This document shows, piece after piece, positions 36,516-45,017 of a DNA stretch of 64,000 nucleotides. The stretch is from Pseudomonas sp. HOU2 (GTDB lineage Bacteria > Pseudomonadota > Gammaproteobacteria > Pseudomonadales > Pseudomonadaceae), in NCBI RefSeq assembly GCF_040729435.1, contig NZ_CP160398.1, positions 3,844,001 through 3,908,000 of the forward strand. The letters are read 5' to 3'. The position numbers and the translations under genes were made by a program. The notes under the pieces are model-generated. The model made no database searches, was not told the DNA's origin, and saw only the letters and a list, made by a program, of their open reading frames with translations. Every line of letters starts with the position of its first letter. Within the stretch, counting starts at the first letter, position 1.

Positions 36516-38273
36516 GTGGCATTGACGATTCTTGGCCTGTCCGGCGCCCTTAGCCATGACCCTTCAGCCGCCTTGTACATCGACGGCAAGCTGGTGGCGG
36601 CGGCTGAAGAAGAGCGCTTCGTCCGCGATAAGCATGCAAAGAACCGCATGCCCTACGAATCGGCGAAGTTCTGCCTGGAACAGGCCGGTATCAAGCCGTC
36701 CGACGTTGACGTGGTGGCGATTCCGTTCGCCCCGATCAGCCTGTTCGGCAAGGCCCGCTGGCACTATGCCAAGCGTTACTGGTACGCACCGGATCGCGCC
36801 CTCGATGCGATCCTGATGGGCAACCGTCGCTACAAGCGCTATCGCAACAAGATCGTCTGGTGCCTGGAGCAACTGGGTTTTGATCCGAAGAAGATCAAGA
36901 TCGAGCCGGTCGAGCACCACCTCGCTCACGCCTCCAGCGCCTACCACTGCTCGGGTTTCAAAGAGAAAACCGCGATCCTCGGCATCGACGGCAAGGGCGA
37001 GTACGCCACGACTTTCTTCGGTTATGGCGAAAACGGCAAGATCCACAAGATCAAGGAATTCTTCGATCCGGACTCCCTCGGCGGCCTGTACGGCGCGATT
37101 ACCGAGTTCCTCGGTTTCGAGATGCTCGACGGTGAGTTCAAGGTCATGGGCATGGCGCCGTACGGCGACGCCAGCAAATACGATTTCTCGCGTCTGGCCT
37201 CGTTCGAGAACGGCGAGCTGGTGATCAACACTGACTACGCCAACGTGATCGGCCTGCGTCGCTACAAAGAGAAGGGCAAAGGCTTCTACTTCTCGCCAAA
37301 GCTGATCGAGTGGCTGGGTCCGAAGCGCGAAGGCGACATCGCCGACGAACCGTACATCCACTACGCCGCGAGCATGCAAGCGCTGTTCGAGAAACTGGCG
37401 CTGCAGATGATCGATTACTACCTGGGCGACGTGCTCAAGGAAACCGGCAAGCTGGCCTTCGCCGGTGGCTGCGCGTTGAACGTCAAGCTGAACCAGAAAA
37501 TCATCGCCCGCGATGACATCAAGGAACTGTTCGTCCAGCCTGCGTCCGGCGATGCCGGCACCGCGGTCGGCGCAGCAGCCTATGTGTCCCACGCCCGTGG
37601 CGTGCCGGTCGAGAAGATGGAACACGTCTACCTCGGCCCGTCGTACAGCAACGAAGACGTGATCGCCGCGTGCGCCCGTCACGAGAACAAGCCGACCTGG
37701 CGCAAGCTCGACAACATGCCGGAGCAGATCGCCAAAATCATGGTCGATGGCAACCCGGTGGCCTGGTTCCAGGGCCGCATGGAGTTCGGTCCGCGTGCAC
37801 TGGGCGGTCGTTCGATCATCGGTTGCCCGAGCGTGGCCGGTGTGGCTGACCGCATCAACCACCAGATCAAGTTCCGCGAGCGCTGGAGGCCTTTCTGCCC
37901 GTCGATGCTCGACACCGTTGCACCGCAGATGATCAAGATCGATCACCCGGCGCCGTTCATGACCTTCACCTTCGAAGTGGCGGAAGAGTGGAAGACCCGC
38001 GTGCCGGAAGTCGTTCACGAAGACGGTACATCCCGCGCCCAGGTCCTGAAGCGCGAATACAACCCGCGCTACTACGACATGATGAAGGCGCTGGAAAACC
38101 TCACCGGCAACGGCGTGTCGCTGAACACCTCGCTGAACCGTCGTGGTGAACCGATGATCTGCTCGCCGACCGACGCCCTGAACATGTTCTTCGGCTCCGA
38201 TCTGCAGTACCTGATCATGGAAGACATTCTGGTGGTCAAAGAGGGCGCAAACGCTTATGACTCGCTCGGCTGA
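36516..38273 (+). CDS. wapO: NodU/CmcH-family carbamoyltransferase, LPS core
   Basis: Transfers a carbamoyl group from carbamoyl phosphate. The PAO1 gene at this place (PA5005) is assigned to O-carbamoylation of heptose II in the LPS core, so the same role is inferred. The 585 residues hold an ASKHA-type N-terminal part with the metal-binding HHLAHASSAYH near 131 and a C-terminal domain with FQGRMEFGPRALGGRSI near 420. The start is GTG 36516, with AGAGG before it. The 3' end overlaps wapH by 17 bp. It opens a second LPS operon behind a TATAAT promoter. Confidence 0.9.
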   Translation: MALTILGLSGALSHDPSAALYIDGKLVAAAEEERFVRDKHAKNRMPYESAKFCLEQAGIKPSDVDVVAIPFAPISLFGKARWHYAKRYWYAPDRALDAILMGNRRYKRYRNKIVWCLEQLGFDPKKIKIEPVEHHLAHASSAYHCSGFKEKTAILGIDGKGEYATTFFGYGENGKIHKIKEFFDPDSLGGLYGAITEFLGFEMLDGEFKVMGMAPYGDASKYDFSRLASFENGELVINTDYANVIGLRRYKEKGKGFYFSPKLIEWLGPKREGDIADEPYIHYAASMQALFEKLALQMIDYYLGDVLKETGKLAFAGGCALNVKLNQKIIARDDIKELFVQPASGDAGTAVGAAAYVSHARGVPVEKMEHVYLGPSYSNEDVIAACARHENKPTWRKLDNMPEQIAKIMVDGNPVAWFQGRMEFGPRALGGRSIIGCPSVAGVADRINHQIKFRERWRPFCPSMLDTVAPQMIKIDHPAPFMTFTFEVAEEWKTRVPEVVHEDGTSRAQVLKREYNPRYYDMMKALENLTGNGVSLNTSLNRRGEPMICSPTDALNMFFGSDLQYLIMEDILVVKEGANAYDSLG

Positions 38274-39387
38274 ACGCCATGTGCTGCAGTTCTGTCACGG
38301 CTATGACGGGCCGTTCCTCGACTGCGCACGGCAGTACGCCAGCCTGTTCGCGGGCACCGGTTATCGGGTGACCACGGTCTTTCTGACCGGGGCCGCCGAC
38401 AGCGAGGTGGCCGCAGCGTGTGCTTCCGATGAAGTGTTGTTCATGGAATACAGCTCCAAGGCCATTCGTGGCCTGAAGCTGGGCGCCATCGGCGATCTGC
38501 GCAAGATCGCCGCTTCACGCAATTTCAGTTTCTGCATCGCCCATCGATTCAAGCCGATCTACATCGCCTTGCTCGGCACGTCACTGCCGGTGATTGGCGT
38601 GCACCACGCGTTTGACGATTACAAACGCGGCACGCGCAAGCTGTTCGCGCACATTTTCCGCAAGCGTCTGAGTCTGCTCGGCGTCTCCGATGCCGTGCGC
38701 GACGACATGCGGCGCTGTCTGCCGAAATGGCCGTCGACCCGCATCCAGACCTTGTACAACCGCATCGATGTGCCGGCCTTGCAGGCCAGTCAGGTGTCGG
38801 CCCGCGAAGCCCGCGAGACCCTCGGTCTGGCGGCGGATGCGTTCATAGTCGGCAACGTCGGACGGCTGCACCCGGACAAGGATCAGGCCACCTTGCTGCA
38901 CGGTTTCGCCGCGGCGTTGCCGGGTTTGCCGGGCAGCAGCCAACTGGTGATTCTCGGCAAGGGCCGTCTGGAGCAGGACCTCAAGGAGCTGGCCCGGGAA
39001 CTGGGTATCGGTGACCGGGTGCTGTTTCTCGGTCAGGTACCGGACGCGCGCAACTACTTCCGCGCCTTCGATGTGTTTGCCCTGAGCTCTGATCACGAAC
39101 CGTTCGGCATGGTATTGCTGGAGGCCATGGCCGCCGGCGTGCCGTTGCTCGCCACGGCCTGTGGCGGGGCCAAGGAAGTGGTCGAAGGCGTGGGCATTCT
39201 GTTCCCGCTGGGCGATGCCGAACACCTTGCACAAGGCCTGCAACATTTGGCCGGTATGGATGATCAGCAACGCCGGCAGTGCGCCGAGCTGATGCTCGAT
39301 CGCCTGCGTGAGCGTTTCTCCGACCGTGCGGTGCGCGACACCTTCTGGCGTCTGCCGCAAGTTACCGAACTGGCACCGAGGGGCTGA
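38257..39387 (+). CDS. wapH: Outer-core glycosyltransferase, GT4 family
   Basis: A 376-residue retaining glycosyltransferase of group 1. The donor domain has VGNVGRLHPDKDQATLLHGF and the E-x7-E motif in DHEPFGMVLLEAMAAGVPLLA. By position it is the homologue of PAO1 PA5004 (WapH), which adds an outer-core glucose; the sugar is inferred. It starts inside the end of wapO and overlaps the mig-14 start by one base. Confidence 0.88.
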   Translation: MTRSAERHVLQFCHGYDGPFLDCARQYASLFAGTGYRVTTVFLTGAADSEVAAACASDEVLFMEYSSKAIRGLKLGAIGDLRKIAASRNFSFCIAHRFKPIYIALLGTSLPVIGVHHAFDDYKRGTRKLFAHIFRKRLSLLGVSDAVRDDMRRCLPKWPSTRIQTLYNRIDVPALQASQVSAREARETLGLAADAFIVGNVGRLHPDKDQATLLHGFAAALPGLPGSSQLVILGKGRLEQDLKELARELGIGDRVLFLGQVPDARNYFRAFDVFALSSDHEPFGMVLLEAMAAGVPLLATACGGAKEVVEGVGILFPLGDAEHLAQGLQHLAGMDDQQRRQCAELMLDRLRERFSDRAVRDTFWRLPQVTELAPRG

Positions 39388-40283
39388 TGCTCAACCGATT
39401 TCAAGGCTGGCGCGAACGTGGCTGGTCGCCCGTTGACGCCTCCACCTATGCCACCGCCTGGCAGCGTTTTGGCGGCAGCGTCGCGACGCATCCGATGGTG
39501 GTCGAACGTCTGGCGGATCTGGCCGGCATCCCGGTGCGTTATCTGGCATGGGAACAGGACGGCGAAGTCAAAGCGGCGATCCCGACCTGGGGCCGCGATC
39601 TGGCATTGTCCAAAGACGTGCTCAAGCGCAATGGCAAGAAAGGCCTGTTCGACCTCGGCAATGCCGAGCTGATCCTGCCGGCCGCCGCCGATGCCCAGGC
39701 CCCGCTGCGTCATCGCGCACGCTATCTGTCGGCGCTCAACGAAAACCGCTTCAGCGGCCTCAAGTTGCAGACCGAACAACTGGCCATGGCCCGCACCCCC
39801 GAAGAGCTGTCGAAGAAGTTTCGCTATAACCAGCGCCGCGAATTGCGCCTGCTGGAAGAGGCGGGTGGCGTGGTGCGTGCAGTCGGCGAGTTCTCCAGCG
39901 CCGAACTGGCGGCGATCTACTGTGATCTGTTCCAGCGCCGCTGGGGCTTCCCGGCCACCGGCGCGGCGCGCATGGCCGAAGTCATCGAGCTGCTGCGCGA
40001 ACTGCTGATCGGCTCGGTGATCTTCCTCAACGACGCGCCGATCGCCATCCAGTTGGTGTACCGCGTCGAAGCGCCGGAGTGGATCAGCGTCGAGTACATC
40101 AACGGCGGCGTCGATCCCGAAACCCGCGAATTCAGCCCCGGTAGCGTGTTGAGCTTTCTCAATACGCAAAGCGCCTGGGAGCATGCGCGGGCGCTGAACA
40201 AGCCGCTGCGGTTTTCCTTCGGTCGCGCCGACCGTGAATACAAGGATCGCTGGTGCAATCCTGTGCCGGTGTTCACCGTATGA
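39387..40283 (+). CDS. mig-14: Mig-14-like GNAT-fold protein
   Basis: A 298-residue protein of the Mig-14 family, which in Salmonella and P. aeruginosa (PA5003) contributes to tolerance of antimicrobial peptides, probably through the envelope. Helical segments such as ELSKKFRYNQRRELRLLEEA and the later SVIFLNDAPIAIQLVY fit an acyltransferase-like (GNAT) fold, so it may add an amino acid or acyl group to LPS; this is inference. The ATG overlaps the wapH stop, and the gene overlaps dnpA by 4 bases. Confidence 0.82.
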   Translation: MLNRFQGWRERGWSPVDASTYATAWQRFGGSVATHPMVVERLADLAGIPVRYLAWEQDGEVKAAIPTWGRDLALSKDVLKRNGKKGLFDLGNAELILPAAADAQAPLRHRARYLSALNENRFSGLKLQTEQLAMARTPEELSKKFRYNQRRELRLLEEAGGVVRAVGEFSSAELAAIYCDLFQRRWGFPATGAARMAEVIELLRELLIGSVIFLNDAPIAIQLVYRVEAPEWISVEYINGGVDPETREFSPGSVLSFLNTQSAWEHARALNKPLRFSFGRADREYKDRWCNPVPVFTV

Positions 40284-41728
40284 GTCAGCCCATGAGCCGC
40301 AAACAGCAACTGCTCAAGCGTCATCGTCGCAATAAACGCATCACCTTGCTGATCGCCCTGATCGTGTTGATCGCGCTTGGGGTGCTGGTGGCGTGGTGGT
40401 TACCGCTGGTGCTCGCGCTGGTCGGCTGGGTCGCCCACGAGGCGTGGTTTGCCGATCATTTGTTCTATTCGCCGAAAGACGATTACCAGTACAGTTTTCC
40501 ACCGTTTACACCGCAGCCGAAGGTGCATTTGAGCGGCGAGCAATTGCGTCTGGATGACGGCGTGATGCTGGTCGACGAAGCGACGTTGATCCTCGCGGTA
40601 AAAGTCAAAAGCACTTGGCTGGGACGCTTTTTCGATCCGCGCGTCGAACTGCTCGGCGGGGCGCATCCGGATGCGCAAACCTTCGAGCGCGGGGTCAGTG
40701 GCCTGCGTTACCTGAACCTCAGCGGTCAGGCGCAAGCTCTGTCGCAAGGCCAGTTGCGCTTGCGCGGACGCTTCTGCCGAGTCTCCGGCGAGCCGCTGCT
40801 GTGGGCACTCGAGCAACCGGACTACCGCCGTCAGCGGGTGCTGGTGATTGCACCGCACGCCGACGATGCCGAACTGGCGGCGTATGGCTTGTACAGTCAG
40901 GCCGATGACGCCTGGATCGTCACCCTGACTGCGGGTGAGATTGAAGCCGAACACTATCAGCAGATGGGCATGAACAAGGTCGAGGCGGCGCGGCTCAAAG
41001 GCCGTCTGCGTGCCTGGGACAGCCTCGCCGTGCCGCGTTGGGCCGGTGTGCCGCAGGAACACTGCGTGCAACTCGGTTACTTCTGCCTGCAACTGGCGGC
41101 GATGCAGGCCGCGCCGAATCAGGCGGTGGGCTCGCGCGAAGCCGACCTGAACGACACGCGCCTGTTTCGTCAGTTGAATCCGTTCACTCTGCCGGGCGAT
41201 GCCGATGGTGCGCCGACCTGGAACAACCTGCTGGCCGACCTGCGTGAGGTGCTGTTGCGCGCCCGTCCTGACGTGATCGTGCTGCCGCATCCGACCCTCG
41301 ATCCGCACCCTGACCATATCTGCGCCCAGCAAGCGGTTTTGCAGGCGCTCCAGGGTCTCGACTGGCAGCCGACGCTGCTCGGTTATGCCAACCATTTGCA
41401 TGACAACGACCGCTGGCCGATGGGTAACACCGGGCAGGGCATTGCCTTGCCACCGGCCTTCGATGCGGCGGTGCCGATGCAGCCGTTGTGCCTGCCGCTG
41501 TCCATCGAGTTGCAACGGGACAAGGCCATGGCGCTGGGCATGATGCATGACCTGCAGCCGCCGGCTCCGTTCAAGCGTCGACTGCGTCGGGTTATTCAGC
41601 GTGTGCTCGCCGGGCGGGCCGCGTCGGTGTACGGCGAAAACGAATTTTTTCGAAAAGCGGTCAGGCGCCAGGAGTTGTTCTGGCTACTGAAGCACGGTGA
41701 GACAGGCGTCCAGCGGGGAGAGTCATGA
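40280..41728 (+). CDS. dnpA: PIG-L family de-N-acetylase
   Basis: Probably removes an N-acetyl group from a core sugar. The PAO1 homologue (PA5002, DnpA) affects fluoroquinolone tolerance and persister numbers. The 482 residues start with a basic segment and one or two membrane helices (about 15-50). The zinc site follows as PHADDAELAA near 195 and HPDHICAQQ near 345. ATG 40280 overlaps the mig-14 stop (ATGA) and is preferred over the in-frame ATG 27 bp upstream. Confidence 0.88.
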   Translation: MSQPMSRKQQLLKRHRRNKRITLLIALIVLIALGVLVAWWLPLVLALVGWVAHEAWFADHLFYSPKDDYQYSFPPFTPQPKVHLSGEQLRLDDGVMLVDEATLILAVKVKSTWLGRFFDPRVELLGGAHPDAQTFERGVSGLRYLNLSGQAQALSQGQLRLRGRFCRVSGEPLLWALEQPDYRRQRVLVIAPHADDAELAAYGLYSQADDAWIVTLTAGEIEAEHYQQMGMNKVEAARLKGRLRAWDSLAVPRWAGVPQEHCVQLGYFCLQLAAMQAAPNQAVGSREADLNDTRLFRQLNPFTLPGDADGAPTWNNLLADLREVLLRARPDVIVLPHPTLDPHPDHICAQQAVLQALQGLDWQPTLLGYANHLHDNDRWPMGNTGQGIALPPAFDAAVPMQPLCLPLSIELQRDKAMALGMMHDLQPPAPFKRRLRRVIQRVLAGRAASVYGENEFFRKAVRRQELFWLLKHGETGVQRGES

Positions 41729-42879
41729 GTCAACGGTCCAAGGTGTTGCAGCTGCAACCCGACTACAACGTCAAAGCCCATGACTTTGCCGACCTCGCCG
41801 AGCAGATCGTCAAGGCGCTGCCGAGCGATCGCTATGAGATCACCGCGGCTTTCCTGCGCGGCAAACCGGGGCCGGGCGAGCCGGTAAGCCGGGCCGACCA
41901 TTCGGTGTACTTCGAGTTTTCCGACAAGTCGCTCAAGGGTATGCGCCTGCGGGCGATGTGGCAGCTGTACAAGTTCTGCCGCCGGGAAAAGTTCGACGTG
42001 GTGATCTGCAACCGCTTCAAACCGGTGAACATGATGCTGGCGCTCAACCGCTGGTTGAAGGTGCCGCTGTGCATTGGCATCTCCCACGGTTTCGGTGAGT
42101 ACGATCGCTTCTACCGCCGTCGTCAGACCCAGCGTCTGATCGATCGGCACTGGCGCTTCGTCGGTGTGTCGCCAGCGGTCAAACAATACTTGCTCGATTG
42201 CAATTGCGGCTTCACCGACCAGAACACCTATGCCATTACCAATGCCATCGATATCGAGCAGGCGGAAGGCTTGCAGCACAGTCGTGAGAAAGCGCGTGAG
42301 CTGCTGGGCATCGATCCGCATGTGCGCTTGATTGGTGCGCTGGGGCGATTGGTGTCGGTCAAGGGCCACACCTACCTGTTGCAGGCTTTCGCCCAACTCA
42401 AGGACAAGTACCCGAATACGCAGTTGGCGATCATTGGCGCCGGGCGTTTACAGGCGCCGCTGGCAGCCGAGATCGAGCAACTGGGTTTGAGCGGCCGTGC
42501 GCACCTGCTGGGTTTCAAGGAAAACGCGCTGCAGTACGTGCGTGCGTTCGACATCTGGACCATGCCATCGCTGGCCGAAGGCCTGGGCCTGGCCTTGCTC
42601 GAAGGCATGAGCGGACACCTGCCGGTGATCGCTTCGAACGTGCCGGCGATGTTGCCGCTGATCGAAGGTGCCGGTGGTTTGGCGATCACGCCCAAGGACG
42701 TGCCGAGTCTGGTCGCCGCGCTGGATAACTATCTCGCGCTGTCGGACGACGAACTCAAGGCCAAGGGCGAGCAGGCGTATCGCTATCTGCAGGAACAGCA
42801 CGACATCGAGGTGTTCCGTCAGGAATACCTGGACCTGATCGACTCTGGCCTGGAGCAGGCCCGCAAGGAGCAGCCGTGA
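41725..42879 (+). CDS. ssg: Cell-surface glycosyltransferase, GT4 family
   Basis: A 384-residue group-1 glycosyltransferase. GALGRLVSVKGHTYLLQAFA begins the donor domain, and the E-x7-E motif is in SLAEGLGLALLEGMSGHLPV. The PAO1 gene at this place (PA5001, Ssg) is needed for normal LPS, exopolysaccharide and motility; the same symbol is given with some reserve. It overlaps dnpA and the next gene by 4 bases each. Confidence 0.83.
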   Translation: MSQRSKVLQLQPDYNVKAHDFADLAEQIVKALPSDRYEITAAFLRGKPGPGEPVSRADHSVYFEFSDKSLKGMRLRAMWQLYKFCRREKFDVVICNRFKPVNMMLALNRWLKVPLCIGISHGFGEYDRFYRRRQTQRLIDRHWRFVGVSPAVKQYLLDCNCGFTDQNTYAITNAIDIEQAEGLQHSREKARELLGIDPHVRLIGALGRLVSVKGHTYLLQAFAQLKDKYPNTQLAIIGAGRLQAPLAAEIEQLGLSGRAHLLGFKENALQYVRAFDIWTMPSLAEGLGLALLEGMSGHLPVIASNVPAMLPLIEGAGGLAITPKDVPSLVAALDNYLALSDDELKAKGEQAYRYLQEQHDIEVFRQEYLDLIDSGLEQARKEQP

Positions 42880-43778
42880 GCGAAGAGAAAGCCGTGAGCG
42901 AAGCCAACGCCCTCGTCACCGTCATCATCGCCTCGTACAACCACGGCCCGTACATTGAGGAAAGCATCCTCAGCGTCCTCAACCAGAGCTACAAGAACAT
43001 CGAGTTGCTGGTGGTCGATGACGGTTCGAAGGACGACAGCGTCGAGCGCATCAACGCGCTGCAGGCGCAGTACGGCTTCGATTTCCGTGTGCAGCAGAAT
43101 CAGGGCCTGACCAATACCCTCAACGGCGCTATCGCCCGTTCGAAGGGCAGCCTGATTGTGCCGTTCGGCTCCGACGACATCATGTATCCCGAACGTATTG
43201 CCACCCAGGTGGCGTATATGGACGGCAAGCCTGAAGTCGGGATCTGTGCCGGCAATATCGAGCTGATGCACGCCGACGGCAGTCTTTACCCGGAGAAACG
43301 TCAGCGCCGCGACGTGCCGTTCCGTCGTCTGGATTTCGACGACATGTTCCTCGAGCGCAAGCCGTATCCGCCGGCGCCGACGCTGATGATTCGTCGCGAG
43401 GCGCTGGAGAAGGTGGGAGGGTTCGATCCGACGATTCGTCTTGAAGACCTGTACATCGAGCTCAAGGTGACCCGTGCTGGCTACTTCATCGACGGTTTGA
43501 ACATGGTGATGGCGCGCTACCGCAAGCACGCCACCAACTCGTACAAGAATCACCGCTTCATGATCGAGAACATCCTGCGCACCTATGCGCTGTTCAGCGA
43601 TCATCCGCTGTACGACGAAGTGCGCTTCAAGGCGCTGAACTCAATGTTCCTCAAGACCGCCAACCGCAATCGCAAGCTGGCAAGGGAGCTGCTGGCGCAG
43701 ATCCCGTTCAAGGCCTGGAACAAGAAGACCTGGCGCGGACTGGGGCGTTTGCTCTTTTCCCCACTGGAAAAGGACTGA
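42876..43778 (+). CDS. wapR: GT2-family transferase, WapR-like rhamnosyltransferase
   Basis: An inverting GT-A transferase of 300 residues. VTVIIASYNHGPYIEESILS starts the nucleotide-binding fold, VVDDGSKDDS gives the first Asp pair and FGSDDIMYPER gives the DxD-type metal site. The PAO1 homologue (PA5000, WapR) adds the rhamnose to which O-antigen is joined, which fits the O-antigen ligase gene next door. The start is GTG 42876 with AAGGAG 5 bp before; GTG 42894 is an alternative. It is the last gene of the wapO operon. Confidence 0.87.
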   Translation: MSEEKAVSEANALVTVIIASYNHGPYIEESILSVLNQSYKNIELLVVDDGSKDDSVERINALQAQYGFDFRVQQNQGLTNTLNGAIARSKGSLIVPFGSDDIMYPERIATQVAYMDGKPEVGICAGNIELMHADGSLYPEKRQRRDVPFRRLDFDDMFLERKPYPPAPTLMIRREALEKVGGFDPTIRLEDLYIELKVTRAGYFIDGLNMVMARYRKHATNSYKNHRFMIENILRTYALFSDHPLYDEVRFKALNSMFLKTANRNRKLARELLAQIPFKAWNKKTWRGLGRLLFSPLEKD

Positions 43779-43796
43779 GCCGACAGTCGCTCGCGC

Positions 43797-45017
43797 TCAG
43801 CGAGCGACCTTCTCCGGCAGGCGCTTTTCGCCCTTCTGACGCTGGCGCAGCCAATGCACAACCTTCTTGCCGGCAGCCATGCCCGGCTGCTCGATATAGA
43901 GAAACGTCGCGCTGCTGATCAGAATCAGCAAGCACGTGCAGACGGCCACCAAGGGCAGGTACACCGCCGTTTCCCGCGCATCGATATCCAGCAGCAGCGG
44001 CAGCCGTTGCACCATCAGCCACAGCACGAAACCGTGCAGTAGGTAGGTGCTGTAGCTGATCTCGCCGAGCCAGCGAATACTGCGTGGTTTCAGCGCGCCG
44101 AACAGATTATTGCCGGACGCCACGATCACGAAAAACAGTCCCAGCAGAAACAGCGGTGCAGTCTTGAATGCCCGACTGAACGCGGTGAATGCAATCACTA
44201 GCGCGAGCACGGCGATGATGCTCGCCAGACGCGACTGGCTCCACGCCACGAGCGCCGGTCGGCGAATCCAGTAGGCGGCAGCGATGCCACCGAGGAAACT
44301 CGCCAGAAAGTGTTTTTTCAGTGAATGCTCCCAGCCGATGACCTGGTACAGCGCGTAGATGCCGATCAGGCACAGCACCACCTGCAACCAGCTGCCGCGG
44401 TAGATGAACACCAGTCCGGCGAGTGGCAGCGCCAGATAGAAAAACACCTCATAGGCCAGCGTCCACGTGACGTTGGATATCAGCATGCCGGAGTGACGGT
44501 ACTGGTTGATGTCCGGCCGGTCGAACGTCAGCCAGGCGAGAACCTGCTTGAACAGTTCCAGACCGGGTTCTTTCAGTTGCCAGTCCTGCAAGTGGAAGAC
44601 CGACACGAACACCAGCACCATCAACGGCAGGTACAGCGGATACAGGCGGAAAACCCGTGATACGCCGAACGCCAGCCAGTCGTGGTTGCGGCCTTGCGCG
44701 AGCAAGCGGCTCCAGAACAGAAATCCGGTGATCATGAAGAACAGCGCCACGCTGCCCTGACCGAGCATCGAATAGAAATTGCTCGGGGGGAAATCGATCA
44801 CACCGGTGCGCAGGAAAATCCAGGTGATGATCGAGTGGTGCACGAATACGCCAAACGCCAGATAGCCGCGCAGGCCGTCGATGCTGGCATAGCGGCTTTC
44901 ACCGGAATGCTGCAGATACCGGGCTATTTTCGGTACCGCGCGCAACAGCAGGGCCGAAGTCACGATGGCCAGCAGATAGGCGGCCAGTGCAAATAGAGGA
45001 TTGGTTTCGTTCATCAT
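43797..45017 (-). CDS. Acyltransferase 3 family membrane protein (OafA-like)
   Basis: A 406-residue protein with about ten membrane helices. It carries the family's N-terminal SIDGLRGYLAFGVFVHHS, with the key His pair, and VALFFMITGFLFW. Such proteins move acetyl or other acyl groups onto surface glycans. It overlaps the O-antigen ligase stop by 4 bases and so is co-expressed; it probably acylates O-antigen or outer core. It is convergent with wapR, with an 18-bp gap. Confidence 0.88.
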   Translation of the reverse strand: MMNETNPLFALAAYLLAIVTSALLLRAVPKIARYLQHSGESRYASIDGLRGYLAFGVFVHHSIITWIFLRTGVIDFPPSNFYSMLGQGSVALFFMITGFLFWSRLLAQGRNHDWLAFGVSRVFRLYPLYLPLMVLVFVSVFHLQDWQLKEPGLELFKQVLAWLTFDRPDINQYRHSGMLISNVTWTLAYEVFFYLALPLAGLVFIYRGSWLQVVLCLIGIYALYQVIGWEHSLKKHFLASFLGGIAAAYWIRRPALVAWSQSRLASIIAVLALVIAFTAFSRAFKTAPLFLLGLFFVIVASGNNLFGALKPRSIRWLGEISYSTYLLHGFVLWLMVQRLPLLLDIDARETAVYLPLVAVCTCLLILISSATFLYIEQPGMAAGKKVVHWLRQRQKGEKRLPEKVAR

